In this document: piece by piece, positions 1 through 7,375 of the stretch
How positions within the stretch are numbered: position 1 is the stretch's first letter
Layout: the number at the start of each line of letters is the position of its first letter
Source of the DNA: JAIOPA01 sp036522895
GTDB lineage: Bacteria > Eisenbacteria > RBG-16-71-46
Length of the DNA stretch: 11,890 nucleotides
NCBI GenBank assembly: GCA_036522895.1
Contig: DATDEX010000357.1
Location: 1 to 11,890 of the forward strand
Direction: 5' to 3'
Notes under the pieces: generated by a model
What the model saw: the letters and a program-made list of their open reading frames with translations, nothing else
Database searches by the model: none
Told to the model about the DNA's origin: nothing
Made by a program: the position numbers and the translations under genes

Positions 1-546
1 GTGCTCGCGGCGCTCACAGCGCTCGCCGCGGACGGGCGGAAGCCGCGCGTGCTGGTCGCGGAGAGCCGCCCCCGGCTCGAGGGCCGCGAGATGGCCCGCT
101 CGCTCGCGGCGGCCGGCATCCAAACCTGGCTCGTCGCCGACGCCGCGCTCCCCCTGCTGCTCTCGCAGGCGAGCGCGCTGTGGCTCGGCGCCGACGCGGT
201 GACCGAGCTCGGCGTGCTCAACAAGATCGGCTCCTACACCGCGGCGCTCGCGGCGCGCGAGCACGGCGTGCCGGCCTGGTGCGTCGCGGTGCGGCGGAAG
301 CTCCTGCCCGCCGCGACCCCGGCACTCGGCATCGCCGAGATGCCGCCGGCCGAGATCTGGGACGCCGCGCCCCCGGGCGTCCAGCCGCGCAACGTCTACT
401 TCGAGATGGTGCCGCTCGCGCTCCTGCGCGGGGTCGTCGTGGAGGACAGCGTGCTCGGCGTGACCGAGGTCGCGGTGGCGGCGAAGGACCGCGAGCTGCC
501 CGCGGAGCTGGCGACCGCGGCGCGCGCGTCGGCCCCGCGGGCATGA
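1..546 (+). CDS. IF-2B/MtnA-superfamily protein (eIF-2B alpha/beta/delta-like), C-terminal part
   Basis: The 181 visible residues match the C-terminal Rossmann-like half of the IF-2B family, which includes bacterial sugar-phosphate isomerases such as methylthioribose-1-phosphate isomerase (MtnA) and ribose-1,5-bisphosphate isomerase. Family landmarks are an ESRP-x-x-EGRE motif at 21-30, a GADAV motif at 63-67 (the conserved Asp of the sugar-phosphate site) and NKIGSY at 74-79, which binds phosphate in relatives. Full-length members are about 300 residues, so the N-terminal part lies upstream of the window; the GTG at position 1 is only the edge of the reading frame. The end NVYFEMVPLALLRGVVVEDSV-like (131-150) corresponds to the family's usual C-terminal segment. 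The substrate cannot be told: the conserved catalytic Cys of MtnA would lie outside the window. The stop overlaps the next start (ATGA), suggesting translational coupling. Confidence 0.85.
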   Translation: MLAALTALAADGRKPRVLVAESRPRLEGREMARSLAAAGIQTWLVADAALPLLLSQASALWLGADAVTELGVLNKIGSYTAALAAREHGVPAWCVAVRRKLLPAATPALGIAEMPPAEIWDAAPPGVQPRNVYFEMVPLALLRGVVVEDSVLGVTEVAVAAKDRELPAELATAARASAPRA

Positions 547-1052
547 GCTTCGAAGGCCTGACGCTCGGCGCCATGGCGGCGACCGATGCGGGCGCGGTGC
601 TCGCGATCTACGCGGAGGGCATCGCCTCGGGTCACGCCACGTTCCAGACCGAGGTCCCGGGCTGGGCGGAGTGGGACGCCGCGCACTTCCCCTCGCCGCG
701 GCTCGTGGCACGCGATGGCGACGGCGTCGTGCTCGGCTGGTGCGCGCTCTCCCCCGTCTCGAGCCGCGAAGTCTACCGCGGCGTCGCCGAGGAGAGCGTC
801 TACGTGGCCGAGGCGGCGCGCGGGCGGGGCATCGGGCGCGCGCTTCTCGAGGCCATGGTACGCGAGTCCGAGGCGGCCGGGGTGTGGACGCTCCAGACCG
901 GGATCTTCCCCGAGAACACCGCGAGCCTGGCACTCCACGAGGCGTGCGGGTTTCGCGTGCTCGGCGTGCGCGAGCGGATCGGACGGCACCACGGCCGCTG
1001 GCGCGACGTGGTGTTCATGGAACGCCGGAGCCGGGTGGCCGGGAGCGAGTAG
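543..1052 (+). CDS. GNAT-family N-acetyltransferase, phosphinothricin/methionine-sulfoximine acetyltransferase-like
   Basis: This 169-residue protein belongs to the Pat/Bar/MddA (YncA) branch of the GNAT superfamily, enzymes that use acetyl-CoA to acetylate the amino group of phosphinothricin-like or methionine-derived compounds. It has the typical N-terminal strand with IYAEGIASGHATF at 22-34, the branch-specific run REVYRGVAEESVYV at 75-88 with candidate catalytic Glu83/84, the acetyl-CoA pyrophosphate loop RGRGIG at 93-98, and the C-terminal HEACGF at 132-137. Length is normal for the family. The ATG overlaps the stop of the upstream IF-2B gene by four bases, so the start is well supported and the two are likely co-translated. 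It converges with the VIT gene, with only 14 bp between stop codons and no obvious terminator. The natural substrate is not deducible. Confidence 0.9.
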   Translation: MSFEGLTLGAMAATDAGAVLAIYAEGIASGHATFQTEVPGWAEWDAAHFPSPRLVARDGDGVVLGWCALSPVSSREVYRGVAEESVYVAEAARGRGIGRALLEAMVRESEAAGVWTLQTGIFPENTASLALHEACGFRVLGVRERIGRHHGRWRDVVFMERRSRVAGSE

Positions 1053-1066
1053 CCCCGCGCCTGGCT

Positions 1067-1756
1067 TCACCCGCGCGCGCCGAAGAACCGCCCCACGAGC
1101 GCGGTGGCGGCCATGGCGACCGCGCCCCAGAACATGACGCGCAGCGCGCCGCGCGCGATCGGCGCGCCCCCCATTTGCGCTGCGGCTCCGCCGAGCACGC
1201 CCAGCAGCAGCACCGAGCTCACCCCGATCACGAGGCCGAGGAGCGGCGTCGGCAGGAGCGCCGCGAGCAGCACCGGCAGGAGCGCCCCCAGCGCGAACGC
1301 CGCGGCCGACGCGAGCGCCGCCTGGAGCGGCCGGGCGCGGGTGAGCTCCTGGATGCCGAGCTCGTCACGCGCGTGCGCGCCGAGTGCGTCGTGGCGCATG
1401 AGCTGGCTCGCGACCTCGGCGGCGAGTGGTGGGGTGAGCCCGCGACGCACGTAGATGCCCGCGAGCTCCGCGTGCTCGGCGGCCGGCTGGCGAGCGAGCT
1501 CCTCGCGCTCGCGCGCGAGGTCGGCGGTCTCGGTGTCCCGCTGCGAGCTCACCGAGACGTACTCGCCGGCCGCCATGGACAGCGCTCCCGCGACCAACCC
1601 CGCGAGCGCCGCGAGCAGCACGGCCGCACGATCCGGCGACGCGGCGGCGACGCCGACGACGAGACTGCTCGTGGAGATCAGGCCGTCGTTCGCACCCAGC
1701 ACCGCGGCTCGCAGCCAGCCGATGTGCTCCGTGCGATGCCGCTCGCGATGGGCCAT
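1067..1756 (-). CDS. VIT/CCC1-family iron or manganese transporter
   Basis: This 229-residue integral membrane protein matches the VIT1/CCC1 family of Fe(II)/Mn(II) transporters, which act as proton-coupled exporters or sequestering transporters. Residues 10-36 hold the signature first helix HIGWLRAAVLGANDGLIST with the pore Asp24. The second helix (about 43-66) ends in MAAGEYVSVSSQRD (61-74), with the Met/Glu metal-path residues. A cytoplasmic charged helical segment (about 75-140), rich in Glu and His, corresponds to the metal-binding domain, followed by three hydrophobic helices (about 144-168, 172-192 and 205-224). Length is typical. It lies 25 bp downstream of the SRPBCC gene on the same strand, so probably in one operon. 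Fe versus Mn cannot be decided from sequence. Confidence 0.92.
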   Translation of the reverse strand: MAHRERHRTEHIGWLRAAVLGANDGLISTSSLVVGVAAASPDRAAVLLAALAGLVAGALSMAAGEYVSVSSQRDTETADLAREREELARQPAAEHAELAGIYVRRGLTPPLAAEVASQLMRHDALGAHARDELGIQELTRARPLQAALASAAAFALGALLPVLLAALLPTPLLGLVIGVSSVLLLGVLGGAAAQMGGAPIARGALRVMFWGAVAMAATALVGRFFGARG

Positions 1757-1781
1757 GGGGCCTTCGGCGGGAGAGCCGGTC

Positions 1782-2321
1782 TCAGCGCGTGGCGGGGACG
1801 GGCTCGGCGAGACGCTTCAAGCTCGCGAGCCCCTTCTCGAAGTCACCGCCCACCATCTTGTCCATGCTCACGAAGATGCACATGAACTTCGACATGAAGT
1901 TCATGGGACCGTCCATCGACCAGGTCACCCTCGTGCCGGCGCCGTCCGGGACCAGGTCGAACGTGGCGACGTTCGTGGCCGCGAACGGCTTGAGGAACTC
2001 GAGCTTGATCGCCACCTTCGAAGCGGGCCGGGTCTCCGTGAGCGTCATGCGTCCCGCACCCACCTTGTCGTTCCCGGTCCACGCGTAAGTCGCCCCCACC
2101 GCGCCGTCCACGCCACCGAACTCCTGCTTCATGTTCGGATCGAGCTTCGCCCACGGCGACCACACGTTCCAGTCGTGGAAGTTCGCGATGTGCGGAAACA
2201 ACGAATCGGCCGGCGCGGCGATCGTGGTCGAACGCTCGACGTGGAACGTGGAAGGTCTCGTGGTGACGAAGATCACGAACGCCAGGATCACCAGCAACGC
2301 GATGCGAAGCACTCGACTCAT
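1782..2321 (-). CDS. Membrane-anchored SRPBCC (polyketide cyclase/START-like) family protein
   Basis: This 179-residue protein has an N-terminal hydrophobic segment (residues 4-20) that looks like an uncleaved anchor, followed by an SRPBCC ligand-binding fold (about 24-172). Landmarks of the polyketide_cyc2 subgroup are the opening VERSTTIAAPADSLF, the NFHDWNVWSPWAKLDP segment, VGAGRMTLTETRP, LEFLKPF, and MDKMVGGDFEKGLASLKRLAE near the C-terminus. The fold binds hydrophobic ligands, but the ligand and role of this subgroup are not established. The chosen ATG is preceded by GGGAGGTG at 5-nt spacing; an in-frame start ten codons upstream lacks such a site. It lies 90 bp downstream of uvrA and 25 bp upstream of the VIT gene. 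Confidence 0.88.
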   Translation of the reverse strand: MSRVLRIALLVILAFVIFVTTRPSTFHVERSTTIAAPADSLFPHIANFHDWNVWSPWAKLDPNMKQEFGGVDGAVGATYAWTGNDKVGAGRMTLTETRPASKVAIKLEFLKPFAATNVATFDLVPDGAGTRVTWSMDGPMNFMSKFMCIFVSMDKMVGGDFEKGLASLKRLAEPVPATR

Positions 2322-2379
2322 GACACCTCCCGACCTCGTGCGGACGGGCACGGCGGCTCCGTGACCCGACAGGGCGCGG

Positions 2380-2388
2380 ACGCTAGCA
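2380..2388 (-). promoter_or_regulatory. Possible extended -10 promoter ahead of the SRPBCC gene
   Basis: In the 90-bp gap after uvrA the minus strand reads TGCTAGCGT, which fits the extended -10 pattern TGnTAnnnT. It would start transcription roughly 50 nt before the SRPBCC ATG. No convincing -35 is visible. Similar TGCTAnnnT strings sit before uvrA and before the ppiD-like gene, which raises its credibility slightly. Readthrough from uvrA is an equally good explanation for SRPBCC expression. Confidence 0.3.
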
Positions 2389-2411
2389 CGAGCGTGGCCG
2401 GGCCCGCACCC

Positions 2412-5226
<2,815 letters not shown>

Positions 5227-5228
<2 letters not shown>

Positions 5229-5235
5229 CCTAGCA
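5227..5235 (-). promoter_or_regulatory. Extended -10-like string at the uvrA start
   Basis: The minus strand reads TGCTAGGGT, fitting TGnTAnnnT, directly over the first possible uvrA GTG. If it is a real -10, transcription would begin near 5220, ruling out the GTG at 5228 and giving a nearly leaderless message starting at the GTG at 5216. No good -35 is visible, and the match may be chance in a short motif. Confidence 0.25.
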
Positions 5236-5256
5236 CGCGCCGATTCCCTGGCCCGA

Positions 5257-5340
5257 CCGATTCACGCGGCGGCAGCCGAAAGCGCCGGCGAAAGAGCGGG
5301 CGGCCCAGCCGTCCGTGGTGGGCCGCTCCGCATGAATCGG
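5257..5340. repeat. 84-bp nested inverted repeat upstream of uvrA
   Basis: The outer arms CCGATTCACGCGG (5257-5269) and CCGCATGAATCGG (5328-5340) are complementary at 12 of 13 positions. An inner pair, GCGGCCCA (5300-5307) and TGGGCCGC (5319-5326), is perfect with an 11-nt loop. The asymmetric 30 nt between outer and inner left arms contain two GAAA strings that could cap small hairpins on the plus strand. It lies 29-112 bp upstream of the uvrA start, outside any convincing reading frame. There is no T-run on either side, so it is not an obvious intrinsic terminator. It could be a structured leader, a transcription barrier, a REP-like or MITE-like element, or a structured RNA. Confidence 0.6.
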
Positions 5341-5429
5341 GGATGACGGCTCGTCCTGGCTCGGAGTCCCCCGACCCGAACTCGCTCTAGAGCTCCGCGA
5401 GCGCGTGGCGTGATCGCGACCGCGGCGGG

Positions 5430-5471
5430 CACAAAGACGAGGGGCGGCCGGCGTGAGCCAGCTCGCCCCTC
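5430..5471 (-). terminator. Terminator-like hairpin after the lysine-rich microprotein
   Basis: On the minus strand GAGGGGCG (5471-5464) pairs with CGCCCCTC (5446-5439), and inside it GCTGGC pairs with GCCGGC around a TCAC loop, leaving one bulged A. The GC-rich stem of about 14 pairs is followed by GTCTTTGT, a weak U-tract. It starts 27 nt after the microprotein stop codon, the expected place for an intrinsic terminator. The poor U-tract leaves efficiency uncertain. Confidence 0.6.
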
Positions 5472-5497
5472 AGGACGTGCCAGGTCCAGAATACCGG

Positions 5498-5566
5498 TTA
5501 CTTCTTCTTCTTCGCGGCCTTCTTCTTCGTGCCCTTCTTCTTCGCGGCCTTCTTCTTGGCAGCCAT
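5498..5566 (-). CDS. Lysine-rich 22-residue microprotein (histone H1-tail-like)
   Basis: An ATG-TAA frame encodes 22 residues: Met-Ala-Ala, then lysine triplets separated by AA, GT and AA, ending in four lysines. Thirteen of 22 residues are Lys, all coded AAG, and there is no acidic or hydrophobic residue other than Met and Ala. The coding DNA is itself a roughly 15-bp tandem repeat (AAG triplets separated by GCC-GCG or GGC-ACG). It has a 12-nt perfect SD, an in-frame TGA just upstream that fixes the start, a sigma-54 promoter match about 130 nt upstream of its expected 5' end, and a hairpin after its stop. Such (K3A2)n sequences resemble C-terminal tails of histone H1 and of bacterial H1-like proteins (HctB, AlgP), which bind DNA or RNA by charge. 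A role in nucleic-acid compaction or ribosome binding is inference. The gene would be missed by standard annotation length limits. An alternative is a decayed remnant of a longer tail, but the intact signals argue against that. Confidence 0.72.
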   Translation of the reverse strand: MAAKKKAAKKKGTKKKAAKKKK

Positions 5567-5569
5567 TAG

Positions 5570-5581
5570 GGATCACCTCCT
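5570..5581 (-). promoter_or_regulatory. Full-length Shine-Dalgarno site of the microprotein
   Basis: The minus strand reads AGGAGGTGATCC, complementary over 12 nt to the usual bacterial 16S rRNA 3' tail (GGAUCACCUCCU), with 9 nt between GGAGG and the ATG at 5566. This is far stronger than the sites before other genes in the window and is the main reason to accept a 22-codon gene here. Confidence 0.85.
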
Positions 5582-5634
5582 CGGGTCAGGATGTGAAGCG
5601 TTCCTGAAGAGTCATGAACAGGGTCTGCGACACT

Positions 5635-5686
5635 CATGTCCGACGTGCATGTCCAGCGTGCGTGACCGACGTGCACGACCGACGTG
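5635..5686. repeat. Four tandem 13-bp repeats in the microprotein leader
   Basis: Four head-to-tail units without spacers read, on the plus strand, CATGTCCGACGTG, CATGTCCAGCGTG, CGTGACCGACGTG and CACGACCGACGTG. Each unit is a quasi-dyad (C-A/G-Y-G, five bases, CGTG), so it looks like an operator half-site pair repeated in register. The junctions create the octamers CGTGCATG, CGTGCGTG and CGTGCACG. The array sits 69-120 nt upstream of the microprotein ATG and would fall at about +9 to +60 of a transcript from the sigma-54 promoter. A 13-bp period is neither a codon multiple nor one helical turn. Regulator binding or an RNA role is inference. Confidence 0.7.
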
Positions 5687-5705
5687 TCGCTCGGTGAAGT
5701 GATGC

Positions 5706-5722
5706 AGCATCTTGTGTGCCAG
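5706..5722 (-). promoter_or_regulatory. Sigma-54 (-24/-12) promoter match
   Basis: The minus strand reads CTGGCAC-ACAAG-ATGCT. Against the sigma-54 consensus YTGGCAC-N5-TTGCW it keeps the near-invariant GG (5720-5719) and GC (5708-5707) with exactly 10 nt between them, and differs only in the first T of TTGC. The predicted start is near 5695, giving a leader of about 130 nt to the microprotein ATG and a transcript of about 260 nt to the hairpin at 5439-5471. The gene immediately upstream encodes an NtrC-family activator, the protein class such promoters require. Confidence 0.6.
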
Positions 5723-5776
5723 TCGTTCACACGCCGCGCGCTCCTCACGCTCATGTGCATGCGAAAGCGGCGCTTA

Positions 5777-5811
5777 GAAAAAAAACACCACCGTGCACGT
5801 CGTGCACGGTG
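5777..5811 (-). terminator. Intrinsic terminator of the kinase-regulator operon
   Basis: Arms CACCGTGCACG (5789-5799) and CGTGCACGGTG (5801-5811) are perfect inverted repeats around one central base. On the minus strand they are followed by GTG and then eight Ts (5785-5778). This is a classic Rho-independent terminator about 160 nt after the response-regulator stop. The palindrome also contains two CGTGCACG octamers, the same word as in the 13-bp array, and lies about 105 bp upstream of the predicted sigma-54 start, so it may double as a protein site. Confidence 0.85.
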
Positions 5812-5856
5812 TTCGTTCGGGAGGCCCGGAGCACGCGATCGACTGTCAACAAACTG

Positions 5857-5871
5857 GCTCGCGTCGCGAGC
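5857..5871. repeat. 15-bp perfect palindrome in the regulator 3' region
   Basis: GCTCGCG and CGCGAGC flank a single central T. It lies between the response-regulator stop and its terminator, about 170 bp upstream of the predicted sigma-54 start. It could be an enhancer-type site or part of the mRNA 3' fold. CG-rich palindromes arise easily in such DNA, so the functional claim is weak. Confidence 0.35.
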
Positions 5872-5970
5872 GCGCGCACGTAACTGCTTGCGAAGGCGCG
5901 CGATGATGACCGGTGTCCAGATCGTTGTGGGTGCCAAGAAACCTGACACTCCGCGCCGACGCGCGTCGAC

Positions 5971-7371
5971 TCAGGCGCGCTCGATCGTGCGCTCGCTCGC
6001 GTCTTCGATGCGCAGCCGGCGCAACTTCTCGATGAGACCCTGGCGCGAGATGCCGAGCACGCGCGCCGCGCGGCTCTTGTTGCCTGACGTGAGGCGCAGC
6101 ACCTCGTTGATGTGATCCATCTCGATCTGCGCCAGCGTCGGCAGGCTCAGCACGTCGCGCATCGCGGCGGCGGCCGCCGGTCCCGGCGAGGTGCGGCGGC
6201 CGAGCATCTCGGGCGGCAGGTGCTCCGCCTCGAGGCGCTCGCCCTCCTCGAGCAACACGACCCGCTCGATCAGGTTCCGCAGCTCGCGCACGTTGCCGGG
6301 CCACGGGTAGCCGTCCAGGAGCATGGCCGCCTCGGGCGTGAGCTCGACGAAACCCTTCTGGAACTTGCGCGAGAACTCCCGCATGAAATGGAGCGAGAGC
6401 ATGGCCACGTCCCCCTGGCGGTCGCGCAGCGGCGGCAGCCAGATGCTCACCACCTTGAGCCGGAAGTAGAGGTCGCTCCGGAAGCGGCCGAGCCGCACCT
6501 CCTCGTCGAGGTTCTTGTTCGTCGCGGCGACGATGCGAATGTCCACCGAGATGTCGTGCGCCCCGCCGACCCGCTTGAAGTTGCGGTGATCGATGAACCG
6601 CAACAACTTGGCCTGGGTGGGCAGGGGCATGTCCGCGACCTCGTCCAGGAACAGCGTGCCGCCGTCGCACAGCTCGACCAGGCCCTTCTTGGTGTCGGTG
6701 GCGTCCGTATAGGCGCCCTTCTCGTGGCCGAAGAGCTCGTTCTCGAGCAGCGCCTCCTGGAACGAGGAGCAGTTCACCTCCATGAGCGGCGCCTGGGCAC
6801 GATCGCTCCGGTAATGGATCGCGCGGGCGACCAATTCCTTGCCGGTGCCGCTCTCGCCGGTGATCAGCACGCTCGTGGCCTTGCTCTTCACCACCTTCTC
6901 GATGAGCCCGCGCACCTGCTCCATGGCGGTCGACTCGCCGATGATCTCCTCGCCCGAGTAGTGCTGCCACGCCCGGCGGCGGTAGAGGTCCAGCTCGCTG
7001 GCCTGGCGGAACGTGCGCGCGGCGGACTCCACCGCGAGCACGATGTCCTCCATCTCGTAGGGCTTGCGGACGAAGTCGCAGGCGCCGAGCTTCATGGCGT
7101 CGACCGCGGTCTGCACGTCGCCGTAGGCGGTGATGATGATCACCTGGAGCAGGGCGTCGAGCTCGCGTGCGCGGCGCAGCACCGAGAGCCCGTCCGTGTC
7201 CGGGAGCCTCATGTCCAGGATCATGACCTGGGGCCTGAGCGATCCCACCTTCTCGAGGCCCTCCGCCCCGGTGCTCGCCACGTCCACCGTGTAGCCGCTC
7301 GCGCGCAGCACCTTGCCGAGCGACTTCCGGATCAGGAGCTCGTCGTCCACGACGAGCACGGAGGGCTTCAC
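5971..7371 (-). CDS. NtrC-family sigma-54-dependent response regulator
   Basis: This 466-residue protein activates sigma-54 RNA polymerase after phosphorylation. A receiver domain (about 4-118) has the acidic pair D9/D10, the phosphoacceptor D53 in ILDMRLPD, T81 and K103. The AAA+ domain (about 142-375) has Walker A GESGTGKE at 172-179, the sigma-54 contact loop GAYTDA at 219-224 (GAFTGA in most relatives), Walker B GGTLFLDEV at 237-245, and the conserved YPWPGNVRELRNL at 355-367. A Fis-type helix-turn-helix occupies about 416-452 (GNKSRAARVLGISRQGL). Length and order are standard, as in NtrC, ZraR and AtoC. It starts with GTG four bases after the kinase stop, with GGAGGAG at 9-nt spacing inside the kinase end, so the two are translationally linked. 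Candidate target: the sigma-54 promoter just downstream (inference). Confidence 0.95.
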   Translation of the reverse strand: MKPSVLVVDDELLIRKSLGKVLRASGYTVDVASTGAEGLEKVGSLRPQVMILDMRLPDTDGLSVLRRARELDALLQVIIITAYGDVQTAVDAMKLGACDFVRKPYEMEDIVLAVESAARTFRQASELDLYRRRAWQHYSGEEIIGESTAMEQVRGLIEKVVKSKATSVLITGESGTGKELVARAIHYRSDRAQAPLMEVNCSSFQEALLENELFGHEKGAYTDATDTKKGLVELCDGGTLFLDEVADMPLPTQAKLLRFIDHRNFKRVGGAHDISVDIRIVAATNKNLDEEVRLGRFRSDLYFRLKVVSIWLPPLRDRQGDVAMLSLHFMREFSRKFQKGFVELTPEAAMLLDGYPWPGNVRELRNLIERVVLLEEGERLEAEHLPPEMLGRRTSPGPAAAAAMRDVLSLPTLAQIEMDHINEVLRLTSGNKSRAARVLGISRQGLIEKLRRLRIEDASERTIERA

Positions 7372-7375
7372 GGGG

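Larger units (their letters stand above)
5567..5970. other. Regulatory gap between the response regulator and the microprotein
   Basis: This 404-bp stretch has no convincing protein gene and is visibly richer in A and T than its neighbours. In minus-strand order it holds the 3' untranslated end of the regulator mRNA with a 15-bp palindrome, an isolated TTGACA (5849-5844) without a matching -10, the terminator, a TGTGCATG word (plus 5754-5761), the sigma-54 promoter, the 13-bp repeat array, and the microprotein SD. A 23-codon frame on the minus strand (5637-5566) ends in TAATG, overlapping the microprotein start, but has no good SD. Confidence 0.6.

Noticed and set aside
5262..5576. 104-codon minus-strand frame covering the lysine-rich gene
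   Set aside because: Reading the AAG repeat in another frame gives a Glu/Arg run, then no recognisable domain. It lacks an SD at its start and crosses the terminator-like hairpin, whereas the 22-codon frame has a perfect SD.
5635..5811. CRISPR array or other spacer-repeat system
   Set aside because: The 13-bp units abut without spacers, and no cas gene is present; the other inverted repeats are terminator-like or isolated.
5844..5849. Perfect TTGACA on the minus strand before the terminator
   Set aside because: No -10-like sequence lies 16-18 bp downstream, and any transcript would end about 45 nt later at the T-run; treated as chance.
5919..5939. Second TGGCAC word on the minus strand just after the regulator stop
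   Set aside because: At sigma-54 spacing the -12 element reads ACGAT rather than TTGCW and lacks the essential GC, so it is not a credible promoter.
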